Numbered from the stretch's first letter, positions 1 to 10,198 are shown. The stretch: DNA of 44,313 bases from CAZQYC01 sp964597495 (GCA_964597495.1 CAZQYC010000028.1:1-44313); one strand, 5' to 3'. Made by a program: numbers and translations. The notes: generated by a model from the sequence alone, not told the origin.

Positions 1-3000
1 GATCCCTATGCGCTCGGTCACCAGTGGGAGTGCAGCAGCGTGAGCGATCAGTACATCCCGTTAATGGGGCCGAGTGTATTGCCTCCGGGCGTCGGCATCA
101 TTTGGCCAGGCCAGCCCTTCATCCCGTTTTCCTGCCTGCAGCAACAACAGAGAACCCATGTCGGCAATTGGCTGGCGCAAAATGGCCGGATGCTGGAGCT
201 GACTGGAAGAGTGAATTCGAGCGTTGTACTCGCGCATCACATTCTAGGCTCCATGATTTCAGGCTACGACAAGCCCGGGCAACTCAACGTCAGTTCGACG
301 TTGAGTGTGATCAGTGCCAATAATGCGGCTACCGATCGGCAAGCCGTGTCGTTCTCGCTCGCGGCGCTATCCAGCCATTTAGAGGCCAATGTCTTCCAAC
401 AGGGGCTCGATACCTGGGAAGTGAGTTCCGCTACCTCGTTGTTGGTGCGCTCCAACGAGAAAGGTCAAAGGCTATTGCTGGCCACGCCAGCCAATTTAGC
501 TCAAGTTTTAAGTGGCCAGCTGCAGAACTATCCGAGCGCGGTGACGGGAACATTGCAGAACTACGTGAATGGCGGCGCGAGCGCTATCCTGCCGCAAAAT
601 TGGAAGGCGGGAACCTGGCTGTTTCCGGCCGGGGGCGCATTCGGTTCCGCCTCGATACCGATCGACACCAACGGGTATTTAGCGTTTCAACCAGCTGGAA
701 ATTTTATTGCGCATCTAGTAGGCGTCTCCGGCAGCAAAGGAGGAGTGGGCGGGGCTCCTTCGGATATCAATCCGGCAAAAGCAGTGCATGAAAGCGTCAA
801 GCAAATGGACGCATCGCTGAAATCGCGCAAATCCTACGGCGTGAGCCTCGCGTCGGGGAACTTGACGTTAACGCCCGCACCGGACTTGGTCGTTGGCGCT
901 GGGGGCTTCCCGAATAGCCTTGCGTTTCAGCGTGTCTACGACTCTTCGGTGGATCCGTTGTCGCATACAGCGGCAACGTGGGGCGGCGATTCTGGCAACA
1001 CGGGCAATCCCGTGAGTCCCAAGCGCGAATACTCCCCCGGAAACGCAGATCAGTGGTTGCCCGGCGGATGGGATTACACGTTGCATATCCGTGCTGCCAT
1101 GGGTTCGAACAGCTTGCAGGCCATGGGCGAAGATTCGGCGCTGGACGCTTCTGCGACCATCAGCGCGCTCTATGTGCTGCGAGATCTGAATCGCACGCTG
1201 ACCACCACACCCGAGCAAGTCTTTCTGCCGCAACTGGCCACGATGTTCACCACGTATTGGTGGGGCGCTGCGCTCATCAACAATTCGGTGGTCGTCCGTC
1301 GTCCGCCGGCCAGCGCCACGTTTATGCGTCTTCCCGACGGGCAATTCAATCCGCCGCCCAATTCGGCTGAACAACTGGTGCAGACGAACGATAGAAGTTT
1401 AGTGAACGTACTGACGCTCAGCATTTCATCGCCCGCGCCAATTAATTTTTATAACATCGGCTATGCCTATGGCAGCGTTCAGTTCGCATTGACGGATAGT
1501 GGAGGCAGCGTACTCAATTTTGGGTGGCAAGGAACGGAGTGGTCCGCGCTGGCCACAGCAAGAACGTTTGATGTTAGCAGCTGGGTCTATCCGCACGGCG
1601 TTAGGGTGGATTTCGACTACAGCGTTCTCGCGGTCTGTGAGCAGGGCTATTTGAATGGTCCGTATTACGCTCCCCCCAAACGGCTGACCGCCGTTCGAAA
1701 TAACCTAGGGCAGCGTTTAACGTTCAACAATTTTTACGGTTACGCCAATCACCTAGGTCTTATGTGCGGCAATGGCGCTCCGGTTTCTCCGACCAGCGTA
1801 ACCGATGACAGTGGCCGAAAGGTGACGATCACCGAAGTCATGGGTCCGAGCATCGTGGTTCCGGCTCCTGTTCTGGGTACTATGACGCAAATGTCGGAAC
1901 TGCAAGAGCTTACCTTTGCAACGTTGGACAGCGGCGGCGCGACGGTGGCCTCCACTCGTTACCTCTATAAGGACACGGTGAGGGATCTGAATGCCGCGCG
2001 CGCAGGACTCATGATCGACTCTTGGTTTACGCTGACGGACAGCTATCCCTCGAGCCCCTTAGCGAAGGTGCAATACGATTCGCTATTGCGTGTCGCGAGC
2101 GTGGACTCGGCCGCGAACAATGCAGCGGGTACCCGGCCGCGCACCGACTATTTGATGGCCGGCGTGGGTTTTGGCGAGCAGCTACGCCGCGGCGAGAGCA
2201 TCGATCCGCTCGGTGCTCGCCATACTACCTATTTCGACAAGTTCGGTAAGGATGTACAGCAGATCGATGCGCTGGGGCGGACGACGTGGAAGACGTACGA
2301 TAGCCGTCAGCGGTTGAAGAGCGTAATTTCTCCGGAAGGAAACAGTACGGAATATACCTACGATGTTCGTTCGAACATACTCACCGAGAAAAATCTACCG
2401 AAGCCAGGAAGCAACTGGGCAGCAACAACGATCACGAACACCTACATGGAAGGGGCAAGTGTGTTTCCATGCGTGAGCCCGGCGAGTTGTAACCAGGTGA
2501 AGACGAGCACGGACAAGAAAAACCGCATCACCGACTACGACTACTATGCCAACGGCCAGATCAAACAGGTGAAAGGACCCACCACTTCCAGCGTTCGCGC
2601 GGAAAGCGACTACTGCTACACCAATTACACGACCAGCAGCTTGCCAGTGAGTTTGTTGACGGGGGTAGTGAAGGTGGTTGGGGGCGGCAAACCGAATCGC
2701 GTGTCGACGTTCACGTACAACAGCGCCAATAAATACGTATTGGATACGGCAATCGCGGACCCGACGAACTCGCTGACCACGGCTTGTGCCCCGACCGCTA
2801 AGAGCGGCGCCAAGAATTTAACTAGTATTTTTACCTTCGATGCACTCGGAAACGTGAGCACCGTTGACGGGCCGCGAAGCGACGTGTCGGACGTGAACAC
2901 GTACACCTTTGATGCCATGCGCCGATTGAAGCAAGTGATCGGTCCATCGGGCACGAACGCGAAAACGATCTACACCTATTTCGACGACGGTACCTTGCGC

Positions 3001-5487
3001 TATGTCGACCGACAGGAAATGGTCGGCGGATCGCCGGTGCTGCGGCGGGAAGAGCGGACCTATTGGCCGAGCGGTGATTTGAAAGCGGTGCAGGACCCGC
3101 AAGGGAATCTCACGCAGACGAACTACGATCTGGCCGGTCGGGCGAACTTGATCATCGACCCGGACGGTCGACGCGTGGGAACGGCGTACGACTTGGCTGG
3201 GCAAACACGCTGCGTATGGAAAGACTGGAGCAGCGCCACCGCGCCGGGTCTTTGGACTACGGCGAATCCCGCCGTATGCAATTGGAACCCCGCCGACTAT
3301 GTGACGGCTGGGAACAGTGGACCATATCGCTATGTGGCGTACACATACACATTGAACGGCAAACAGGCGACGATCCAAGATGCCGGCAACAACCAGACGA
3401 ATCTCGTGTATGACAAGCACGATCGGTTGCGGTACACCTTGTTCCCGTCACCGAGCACGGGCAACCGTTGCACGCCGACGACCTCGGAGAACGTGACGGC
3501 GCTGACCTGTCCCGCCGGCGCGACCTACGAAGAGCTGCGCTATAGCACTAGCGGCGCGCCTGCTACCAGTACGACCGGACTATGTACTGGCAACGACCAG
3601 GTATGCGGCAAGCGTACGCGCGCTAGCCAAGTCATCGCCTATACTTACGACGCGATGAACCGGATCATCACCAAGACGGTGCCCGGCCTGCCGACGGTGA
3701 CGTTCACGTACAATCTCTTAAGCGAACCGCTTAGCCTCACGAGTCCTTCGCAAGCCTCGCCGGCGATCCCGGCACATGCCATCACGTACGACTACAACGA
3801 CGTTGGACAGAAGCTGTTCGAGCAAAATACGTTGAACGGCACCGTACGGCAGGTGTCCTACGGCTACGACACGAACGCGGGAAAGGCTGGCAACCGCACC
3901 AGCACCACGTGGCCGGACGGCTATGTCGTGAGCTACGAGTACGACGCGTTGAATCGAATGAGCAAGGTATGGGAAGGGGCGCCAACCACGGGTATCAAGC
4001 TGGCTGACTACATTCACGACGAGCTCTCGCGCCGCAAGGAGTTGAAGTTCGCTAACCAATCGAACAACAAGGCGACGTACACCTACGAGCTCGATAGCGA
4101 CCTCGACGTTCTAACGAACGTCCTAAATAGCGTGACAGTGACGCTGGACTACGGCCACAATAATTCCGGCCAGATCACCACGATCGATGCGAACGACGGG
4201 TTCTATCTGCCAAGCAAGGCTATTGCGACCACCACGGCCTACGTGCCGAACAAGCTGAACCAATATGGTACGGTGGGTGGACAGACTCAGACCTACGATA
4301 GCAATGGGAATTTACTCACCTGGTTCCCGGTCGGTGGCCAGCATACCTATACCTACGATGCGGAGAATCGACTCCGCACGGCCGCCGTGAACGGCAGCGC
4401 GACGGCGACCATTACCTACGACTACGATCCGTTGGGTCGACGGTTGAGTAAGACAGTGAGCGGAACGAGCACGTATTATCTGCTGGACGGCGACGAAGAG
4501 ATCGCCGAGTACAGCAGCGGCGGCACCGTGTTGCGGCGATACATTACGGGTCCTGCCGTTGACGACCGCATTGCGCGAGCGGAAGGCGCGAGTTTGTCCA
4601 ACCCGACTAAGCACTACTACCATCTCAATCATCAGGGTTCTGTCATCGGCATGACGGATAGCGCGGGTACGATTACGCAGAAACTGGCGTACGATGAATA
4701 CGGAAATTTAACCTCGGACTCGCCGGCGAGCCCGACCGGAGAACAGTTCCGGTACACAGGCAGGCGCTACGACGACGAAACTAAGCTCTACTATTACCGG
4801 GCACGGTACTACTCGCCTGTTCTCAGGCGATTCCTCCAGGTGGATCCAGTCGGATACAACGACGACTTCAATCTCTTCGCCTATGTCGGCAACGATCCCG
4901 TCAATAAGACGGACCCAAGCGGAAACTATGGACAAGGGTCCGGTTGGGACGAGGACTCGTGGAAGAAGTTCAATGGGACTCAACAGAGAACGGCTGCTGA
5001 CATGGAGGAAAGAGCCAAAAGTCTTGAGGCGAAGGCAGATAAGCTTGATTCAAAGAAGAAGAGCGGAGGAGCCGAGTTGAGGTCGGTAGCGACCTATTTA
5101 CGAGGTGGCGCGGCGGCCCTGCGTAGCGATGGCTCAGATGGAAAAATGGCGAATCGGGTGGATGCTGCCACCTACGTACAAAGAGGCGGAAGCGCAGGCG
5201 GGGCGGCCAGAGCCGAGATTGGCGGAAATCTTATGTGGATCAATAAGGACAACACTAAAGCTTGGAAGGCCGGCGAGGGTACGGCGAAGTTTCTGATTGG
5301 CCACGAGTCGTTACATACTGCCGGTATGGGGCATGGCTACTACAAAAATACCGTGGCTTACGCGTTCGGCGAACCCGAGCATATAAAGGCATTTTGGAAA
5401 ATCGAAGGCACTCCGGAGGCCTTTAAAAGTCCTGATAATGTGATGCGTCTTGTCTATCCGTTTTTCGAGCTGCCTCCTTCACCCTGA
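1..5487 (+). CDS. RHS/YD-repeat polymorphic toxin with C-terminal metzincin-like domain (5' partial)
   Basis: The frame is open to the left edge. A GTG at 40 is the first possible start, but in-frame codons from base 1 read sensibly, so the gene probably begins upstream. Numbering residues from the GTG, about 270-1560 carry many YD repeats. The core ends with the RHS hallmark YYRARYYSPVLRRF, DPVGY and DPSGN near 1600-1632. The remaining ~180 residues are the variable toxin tip. They contain HESLHTAGMGH, an exact HExxHxxGxxH zinc signature with His1755, Glu1756, His1759 and His1765, followed by a Met-turn-like DNVM at Met1802. Family knowledge: RHS shells encapsulate and release such tips in interbacterial killing. 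A proteolytic activity is inferred from the motif. No PAAR or other delivery domain is visible in the part present. The lipoprotein gene 69 bases downstream is the natural immunity candidate. Confidence 0.93.
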   Translation, partial: DPYALGHQWECSSVSDQYIPLMGPSVLPPGVGIIWPGQPFIPFSCLQQQQRTHVGNWLAQNGRMLELTGRVNSSVVLAHHILGSMISGYDKPGQLNVSSTLSVISANNAATDRQAVSFSLAALSSHLEANVFQQGLDTWEVSSATSLLVRSNEKGQRLLLATPANLAQVLSGQLQNYPSAVTGTLQNYVNGGASAILPQNWKAGTWLFPAGGAFGSASIPIDTNGYLAFQPAGNFIAHLVGVSGSKGGVGGAPSDINPAKAVHESVKQMDASLKSRKSYGVSLASGNLTLTPAPDLVVGAGGFPNSLAFQRVYDSSVDPLSHTAATWGGDSGNTGNPVSPKREYSPGNADQWLPGGWDYTLHIRAAMGSNSLQAMGEDSALDASATISALYVLRDLNRTLTTTPEQVFLPQLATMFTTYWWGAALINNSVVVRRPPASATFMRLPDGQFNPPPNSAEQLVQTNDRSLVNVLTLSISSPAPINFYNIGYAYGSVQFALTDSGGSVLNFGWQGTEWSALATARTFDVSSWVYPHGVRVDFDYSVLAVCEQGYLNGPYYAPPKRLTAVRNNLGQRLTFNNFYGYANHLGLMCGNGAPVSPTSVTDDSGRKVTITEVMGPSIVVPAPVLGTMTQMSELQELTFATLDSGGATVASTRYLYKDTVRDLNAARAGLMIDSWFTLTDSYPSSPLAKVQYDSLLRVASVDSAANNAAGTRPRTDYLMAGVGFGEQLRRGESIDPLGARHTTYFDKFGKDVQQIDALGRTTWKTYDSRQRLKSVISPEGNSTEYTYDVRSNILTEKNLPKPGSNWAATTITNTYMEGASVFPCVSPASCNQVKTSTDKKNRITDYDYYANGQIKQVKGPTTSSVRAESDYCYTNYTTSSLPVSLLTGVVKVVGGGKPNRVSTFTYNSANKYVLDTAIADPTNSLTTACAPTAKSGAKNLTSIFTFDALGNVSTVDGPRSDVSDVNTYTFDAMRRLKQVIGPSGTNAKTIYTYFDDGTLRYVDRQEMVGGSPVLRREERTYWPSGDLKAVQDPQGNLTQTNYDLAGRANLIIDPDGRRVGTAYDLAGQTRCVWKDWSSATAPGLWTTANPAVCNWNPADYVTAGNSGPYRYVAYTYTLNGKQATIQDAGNNQTNLVYDKHDRLRYTLFPSPSTGNRCTPTTSENVTALTCPAGATYEELRYSTSGAPATSTTGLCTGNDQVCGKRTRASQVIAYTYDAMNRIITKTVPGLPTVTFTYNLLSEPLSLTSPSQASPAIPAHAITYDYNDVGQKLFEQNTLNGTVRQVSYGYDTNAGKAGNRTSTTWPDGYVVSYEYDALNRMSKVWEGAPTTGIKLADYIHDELSRRKELKFANQSNNKATYTYELDSDLDVLTNVLNSVTVTLDYGHNNSGQITTIDANDGFYLPSKAIATTTAYVPNKLNQYGTVGGQTQTYDSNGNLLTWFPVGGQHTYTYDAENRLRTAAVNGSATATITYDYDPLGRRLSKTVSGTSTYYLLDGDEEIAEYSSGGTVLRRYITGPAVDDRIARAEGASLSNPTKHYYHLNHQGSVIGMTDSAGTITQKLAYDEYGNLTSDSPASPTGEQFRYTGRRYDDETKLYYYRARYYSPVLRRFLQVDPVGYNDDFNLFAYVGNDPVNKTDPSGNYGQGSGWDEDSWKKFNGTQQRTAADMEERAKSLEAKADKLDSKKKSGGAELRSVATYLRGGAAALRSDGSDGKMANRVDAATYVQRGGSAGGAARAEIGGNLMWINKDNTKAWKAGEGTAKFLIGHESLHTAGMGHGYYKNTVAYAFGEPEHIKAFWKIEGTPEAFKSPDNVMRLVYPFFELPPSP

Positions 5488-5556
5488 TAGCCTGATGTGC
5501 GCCGCGCCCCCGGCGGCTTGAGCTACCGCGCTGGCATTGGAGAGAGTGGTCACGCT

Positions 5557-6030
5557 ATGAGAGTAACGACACTGCCGTTTTTCCTGCCGCTTTTTATTGC
5601 GCTGTCGATTGGAGGTTGCTCGCTCGATTTTTCGGCAAGAAAAGGCGAAAAACCAATTGATGGGAAAGACTATGTGTTCTCGGCTGCCGATGCGCCTTCG
5701 GAAAAGAAATTCAAGTTGACTCTGGCCTCGTTGAGCCAGCGGCAGCTATGCACAACAAATGCACATTGGCCATCGGCGGCTGGTTACATGGATTCCGCTA
5801 CGCGTATTGCTGCCGTCGTCGTGGCCGGGAGGAAATACCCGTTCAAGGATTTTAATATGGGTGCATGCTTTTCCAAAGAATGCGCCATTCGAGTAGAAAA
5901 TGAAAAACGCTTGGAGGCGGAGCTTTTTTATCGGGATTTTGAGTTACCGGAAGATCTTTACGATCGACCAAAGGAACTTTCCTTTGAACCCGCACCGTTT
6001 TGGTGTGACGAAGCCCGTTGGATAGATTAG
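5557..6030 (+). CDS. Small lipoprotein, candidate immunity protein for the RHS toxin
   Basis: A 157-residue protein of no family I recognise. The chosen ATG at 5557 follows a GGAGAG ribosome site. An in-frame earlier start at 5497 would put 20 charged residues before the signal and is less likely. Residues 1-20 form a lipoprotein signal (hydrophobic stretch, then IGG before Cys21), and Ser at +2 fits outer-membrane sorting. The mature part is mixed and charged, with four further cysteines and a WCDEARWID end. It starts 69 bases after the RHS stop on the same strand, the usual place for a cognate immunity gene. A periplasmic-facing lipoprotein would fit a toxin that acts in the periplasm. That role rests on position only. 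Confidence 0.75.
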   Translation: MRVTTLPFFLPLFIALSIGGCSLDFSARKGEKPIDGKDYVFSAADAPSEKKFKLTLASLSQRQLCTTNAHWPSAAGYMDSATRIAAVVVAGRKYPFKDFNMGACFSKECAIRVENEKRLEAELFYRDFELPEDLYDRPKELSFEPAPFWCDEARWID

Positions 6031-7014
6031 CGGTATCTAAGAACGGGAACTTCGTCGCCGCCGCGTCTCCGCTAAAAAAACTCGCCTATCTTGATCAAGC
6101 GCACGTACTCGCTGGCAATGCTTTGCCGAATAAATGCCGACGAGTTTACTCTTGTTCGCGACGGGCTCCTTCTTGACGACGCCTAGACAACGCCAAGTTT
6201 ATGCACTGCGTTAAAGGCGAGAAGGCTTCCTTCTCAATGCCCTTCGTCTTCTACGTCGTCGGCGCAATGGGAGACGGAATACACAAGCAAGCCTTCGAAG
6301 CAAGCTTCTTCGCAATTTGCGTCGGCACCGCCGACACTTACCGACTAGAGTAAAAATGCTCAAACGAAATCGGTAAATTTTGCTTTTAGAAATAAACCGA
6401 GAGGCGCGCCGAAGCGATTACATGGGGAATGCGAGCGCGGAAATCCATTGCACGGAGTGATGGTTAATAAAGGTAATGCATTGAGAAACTCCGGATGATT
6501 GTCTTTGTTCCGGCCGCGTTGTTCTCGCGAGTAATATCCTTTGTGATGTAAGTTGATCTCAATGTAGCCGTGCGGTGGTCCCGTCACGCGACATGGACTT
6601 GTTTTTTTGGAACCAAAAAATTTCATTATAAGTAAGAGAGAAAAAATCGAGGCATTGCCTGTTATTTTCTCTAGTGAATGTTCATGCATTGCTCTGTGGC
6701 ATGCCAGAACATACTTGCACTAGACTGGCGCTGGATTCGATTGCAGAGCGGTACGTTATTGCTGCGTCAATTGTCTTCGTATTTCAAGAGCGTAAATATC
6801 GATCGAACGCAGCGCGCTTTGGAAATTCATCAAGTTGCAATGGAGTGTAGATAACGTTGCTGCGCAGTGAGCCATCGCCTACTTCCTCATCGTCGTTGGA
6901 AGAATGTTTCCAAAGTTTCGCGGGTACGCAATTTGCAATATCCGATTGTTACTTTTCTTTAGGCCAAGTATTCGTTGTCTGCATTTCTTTATATTCCATT
7001 TGGAGGGATTCGTC
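6031..7014. other. Gene-poor ~1 kb gap, possible decayed sequence
   Basis: No convincing gene is seen. The stretch is richer in A/T than the flanks and may hold remnants, as is common behind RHS tips. A 50-codon plus-strand frame (6201-6353) has no ribosome site and no recognised match. A 109-codon minus-strand frame (6360-6689) contains YIEINLHHKG, which faintly recalls LHH/HNH nuclease tips, but the rest of the motif pattern is missing. The last ~120 bases lead into the first six-cysteine gene. Confidence 0.5.
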
Positions 7015-7560
7015 ATGAAGTCGTCAATTTCCATTGCTGTAGCGCTACTAGCCATTTCTGCGCAACCGGTGTTTGCCGCACAGGTTGCTGGATTCAACGG
7101 AAACGCATGTCGCCATAGTTCGGGCGGTACGTTTTTAAGCGATTCCGATGGCGGGATCAGCAATTCGAGCACAACGGAAAGCATGATCATTCACTGCCCC
7201 GTATGGTTGCCGCGCGACGTGCCGCTCATCGCCGGTGCGGTGCTGACGCAGGCGCAATCGACGCAGCCGGTCACTTGCACGCTGGAGGAGCGCGCCTTTG
7301 CATGCGGAGGAATCTGCCAGGTTACGACCATTTTCCGCACAGTTATCGCGCGCCTGACCAGCACTTACTTCAACGGTAATGTGGATCGCGCCGGCTTTGT
7401 TGCGGAAGGCGGCGGGACACAGCAATTTGTTGTCGACAGAGTCAACGACGGAGGTTGGGAGGATTCTTATCACTACGTGCGTTGTGTGATTCCTGCGAAG
7501 CTGAATAGCACGGCCCCGACGTCCAGCATCAAAGGGGTGCGTTTCTGGACGGCGCAGTAA
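7015..7560 (+). CDS. Secreted six-cysteine protein, copy 1
   Basis: A 181-residue exported protein of unknown function. The start at 7015 is fixed by a strong GGAGGG site seven bases upstream and by exact agreement with the second copy. An upstream in-frame ATG at 6904 would hide the signal peptide. Residues 1-21 are a Sec signal ending VFA before AQ. The mature part is rich in Gly/Ser/Thr and has six cysteines (in NAC, IHC, VTC, FAC, GGIC and VRC contexts), suggesting disulfide bonds outside the cytoplasm. By eye it differs from the copy at 9532 at about 30 of 181 positions, mostly conservative changes, with all six cysteines kept. It is followed by a stem-loop also shared with the second copy. 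I do not recognise the family. Confidence 0.85.
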   Translation: MKSSISIAVALLAISAQPVFAAQVAGFNGNACRHSSGGTFLSDSDGGISNSSTTESMIIHCPVWLPRDVPLIAGAVLTQAQSTQPVTCTLEERAFACGGICQVTTIFRTVIARLTSTYFNGNVDRAGFVAEGGGTQQFVVDRVNDGGWEDSYHYVRCVIPAKLNSTAPTSSIKGVRFWTAQ

Positions 7561-7625
7561 TTTGACTTCGCTCCGTTTTAGTTTTGTGGCAGCGACAATG
7601 TTGCTAGAACGCTAGGGAACCAGCA

Positions 7626-7659
7626 GGGAGTGATCGGCTCATCATAGTCGGTCATTCCC
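7626..7659 (+). terminator. Stem-loop after six-cysteine gene copy 1
   Basis: GGGAGTGATCG pairs with CGGTCATTCCC, with G-T wobbles, around a ~12-base loop. The same element, with compensating changes, follows the second copy at 10165-10198. There is no good T-tract on this strand, so a transcript-end or stability role is inferred. Confidence 0.45.
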
Positions 7660-7829
7660 ACATTGAGTGAATGAGCTCTTAAGTCTTTCGGTTCTCGTCT
7701 TTGACGCTGTGCGCGATCGGCATTAGGCAGCGACTATCGAGACATTCGATGCTGGTGCTTGCAACCTTCCCGTGTTGGCTTTCGTATAAAAAGTTTATCC
7801 TTTAATCCGGGCTGTTACCGGATTCCGAT

Positions 7830-9324
7830 ATGTCAACTATGAGGCGGATCATGTTGGGTTCATCGGTTCCGCAAGCTAAGCATCGCAATCGATTCGTTTA
7901 TCGTGCGGCACGTCGTTTCACTGCGGCGGGTTGTCTTTTATTTCTAGCCGTTACGTCGAGTTTAGCTACTTCGACAAAGTCGATTGAATACACTATTACG
8001 CCCATATTTGACGGCGACCGAGTGGGGCGGCGAAAAAGAATTATGGTGCGCGCTTTCCGATTTCACCGCAAGTTGCACTGCGCTCGAATCGACCGACAGT
8101 CCTGCGCAACGGGTGTTGCATCATGTGCCGGGCGCAGTCGTCCTCGTTCACTATCGCCTTAAACAGGAGCGCGCCGACTATCTGCAAGACTTGCGCGGTG
8201 CTCCATTTCGAATCGTTGTGCAGCCCACGTATTTTCATCTGGTCGGAAACGCCGTCTTAGTGATGCCTGACATGGCTTCTACCATCCGCGTGCTCATTCG
8301 TCAGAAAGCAATGCCACCTTCATGGACGTTCGCATCGGATTTGCAGCATGGAAGTGTTACGCTCGAGACCGTTCGCGAAAGCATTATCGTAGGCGGTGAT
8401 TTCAAGGTACTGCGGCCGTCGTCAATTAATCCCGCGATACGAATCGCCATTCGAGGAAGTTGGCGCTTCGACGTGGAACAGTTTGGATCGCAATTGGCTT
8501 CCATACTGGATGCACAGCGGAAATTCTGGCGCGACTCGCCCGTGCCTTATTTAGTGACCATCTTGCAATTGCCGGAAATTTCGGGTGGCACGATTTCCGG
8601 CGGGACGGGGCGTGGTGACGCGTTTGTATTTTTCGCAACACCGAACACGAGTGATAAGGAGATCACCGCCATTCTCGCGCACGAGGGTTTACACACATGG
8701 ATACCCCGATTGATTGGAGCGTTACCCGAACGCGACGAAGCGCTCGGCTATTGGTTATCGGAAGGATTTACCGATTTCTATCGATCCCGTTTGTTGTTTC
8801 ACAGCCGGATTTGGACGGAAAAGGATTTTGCCGAGGATCTAAACCGGGTGCTTAAAGCCTACGCGGCGTCGCCGGTGCGCGCGGCCCCCAATTCGCGGAT
8901 CCTAGCCGAGTTTTGGAGCGATCAGCACATACAACGGTTGTCTTATCAGCGCGGCTACCTGTTCGCTCTATGGTCGGACGAAAAAGTACGCGATCGGGGC
9001 GGGCTGGATGCGATGTTGCGCGACATGCGGCGACGTGCGGCCGAACGCCGTGCTCGCCATCAAGAAGCCCTATTTGCACCGCAGCTTTTTATTGCAGCGA
9101 TGGCGGGCGCCGGCTATGACGTGCGGTCCGATATCGCCAACTACATCGACGCCGGTGTGCCCATTGCACTACCGAAAACCTTGCTTGCGCCTTGCGGATT
9201 CATTAAGTCTCGCGATTTGCCACGGGGAAAGACGAGTATCGAAGAACAGCATTTTGTCCTCGACGAATCACTATCGGCGAAACAGTCGCGGAAGTGTCGC
9301 TGTCTTCTCGCAGGGCGAGGGTAA
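7830..9324 (+). pseudogene. M61-type (glycyl aminopeptidase-like) metallopeptidase, frameshifted
   Basis: The catalytic core lies in the frame ending at 9324. It has HEGLH (DNA near 8679-8693) and, downstream, WLSEGFTDFY, whose Glu is the expected third zinc ligand of M61-type gluzincins. EWGGEKELW near the start is also typical of the family. That frame has no normal start: only a TTG at 7984 without a ribosome site. The missing N-terminus lies in another frame from ATG 7830, with a signal peptide (CLLFLAVTSSLA) and the family-like IEYTITPIFDGD. The frames meet near 8000-8020, and perhaps 15-20 residues of the usual strand pair are missing. The C-terminal region also looks short between APCG and the FVLD end, where relatives carry extra sequence. 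A gene inactivated by a small deletion is the best reading. A sequencing error or an unsecreted product is possible. It sits between the two six-cysteine paralogues. Confidence 0.6.
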
Positions 9325-9531
9325 CCCGTCTCGAGTCAATGCCCAGGTAGCGAATGTCCGGAAGTTCAAGTCCGGTATCTATGGATAGATAGAGATTTCC
9401 GTTGCCCGCGTCTAACGCATAAGCCATTCATCGAGCCGATCTTGTTTCGGCATTTTGTTCATGCATCATGTCGTCGCGCATGAGAGCGCTGAAATTCCGG
9501 ATATTAAAGTTTGCAAATGGAGGGATTCGTC

Positions 9532-10077
9532 ATGAAGTCATCAATTGTCATTGCCGCTGCATTGTTAGCCGTTTCCGCGCAGCCGGTATTTTCCATGCAG
9601 GTTGCAGGATTCAACGGAAATGCGTGCCGCCAAAGCTCGGGCGGTACGTTTTTAAGCGATGCCGACGGCGGGATCAGTAATTCGAGCACGACGGAAAGCA
9701 TGATCATTCACTGTCCGGTGTGGCTGCCGCGAGACGTACCGCTTGTCGCCGGCGCGGTGTTGACGCAGGCGCAATCGACGCAGCCGGTCACTTGCACTCT
9801 CGAGGAGCGCGCCTTTGCGTGCGGAGGGATCTGCCAAGCGACGACCGTCTTCCGAAAAATCCTTGCACGCATGACCAGCAGCTATTTCAACGGCTTTACG
9901 GATCGCGCCGGCTTCGTCGCGGAAGGGGGATCGACTCAGCAGTTTATCGCCAACCGAGTAAATGACGGATCGTTTGAGGATTCATATCACTATGTGCGTT
10001 GCGTGATTCCGCCGAAACAAAGTAGCACCTCCCCGACGTCTAGCATCAAGGGACTGCGCTTCTGGACATCGCCGTGA
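9532..10077 (+). CDS. Secreted six-cysteine protein, copy 2
   Basis: A 181-residue paralogue of the protein at 7015-7560, on the same strand. The start at 9532 follows GGAGGGATTCGTC, identical to copy 1. The signal peptide occupies about residues 1-21, here ending VFSM rather than VFAA. All six cysteines and long identical blocks (residues about 50-100) are kept. Differences cluster near residues 104-150. Function is unknown. Similarity extends some 20 bases upstream and about 120 bases downstream, to the stem-loop, so a DNA segment was duplicated rather than only a reading frame. The M61-type gene between the copies may have been carried along or inserted. Confidence 0.86.
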   Translation: MKSSIVIAAALLAVSAQPVFSMQVAGFNGNACRQSSGGTFLSDADGGISNSSTTESMIIHCPVWLPRDVPLVAGAVLTQAQSTQPVTCTLEERAFACGGICQATTVFRKILARMTSSYFNGFTDRAGFVAEGGSTQQFIANRVNDGSFEDSYHYVRCVIPPKQSSTSPTSSIKGLRFWTSP

Positions 10078-10164
10078 TTTGAACGTCGCTCCGTTTCAAT
10101 GTTGTGGTGACGGAATATGCCGAGAGAATGTCGCGAATCACGAAATGTTCCTGGGGAAAAAGCA

Positions 10165-10198
10165 GGGAATAGCCGGCTCGTTGTGGTCGGCCATTCCC
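10165..10198 (-). terminator. Stem-loop terminator between convergent genes
   Basis: GGGAATAGCCG pairs with CGGCCATTCCC with one mismatch around a ~12-base loop. Read on the minus strand the hairpin is followed closely by TTTTT (about 10157-10161), as in an intrinsic terminator. It would therefore end the minus-strand hydrolase/VWA operon, whose last stop is at 10233, and may also close the plus-strand copy 2 gene. Confidence 0.6.

Noticed and set aside
868..1374. Minus-strand open frame inside the RHS gene
   Set aside because: Arg-rich low-complexity product, antisense to clear YD-repeat coding sequence.
6360..6689. Possible LHH/HNH nuclease tip remnant on the minus strand
   Set aside because: Only the short LHH-like string is suggestive. 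Surrounding conserved residues are missing and composition is poor.
9203..9427. Minus-strand 74-codon frame that reads fairly like a protein
   Set aside because: It overlaps the 3' end of the M61-type gene, has no ribosome site and matches nothing I know.
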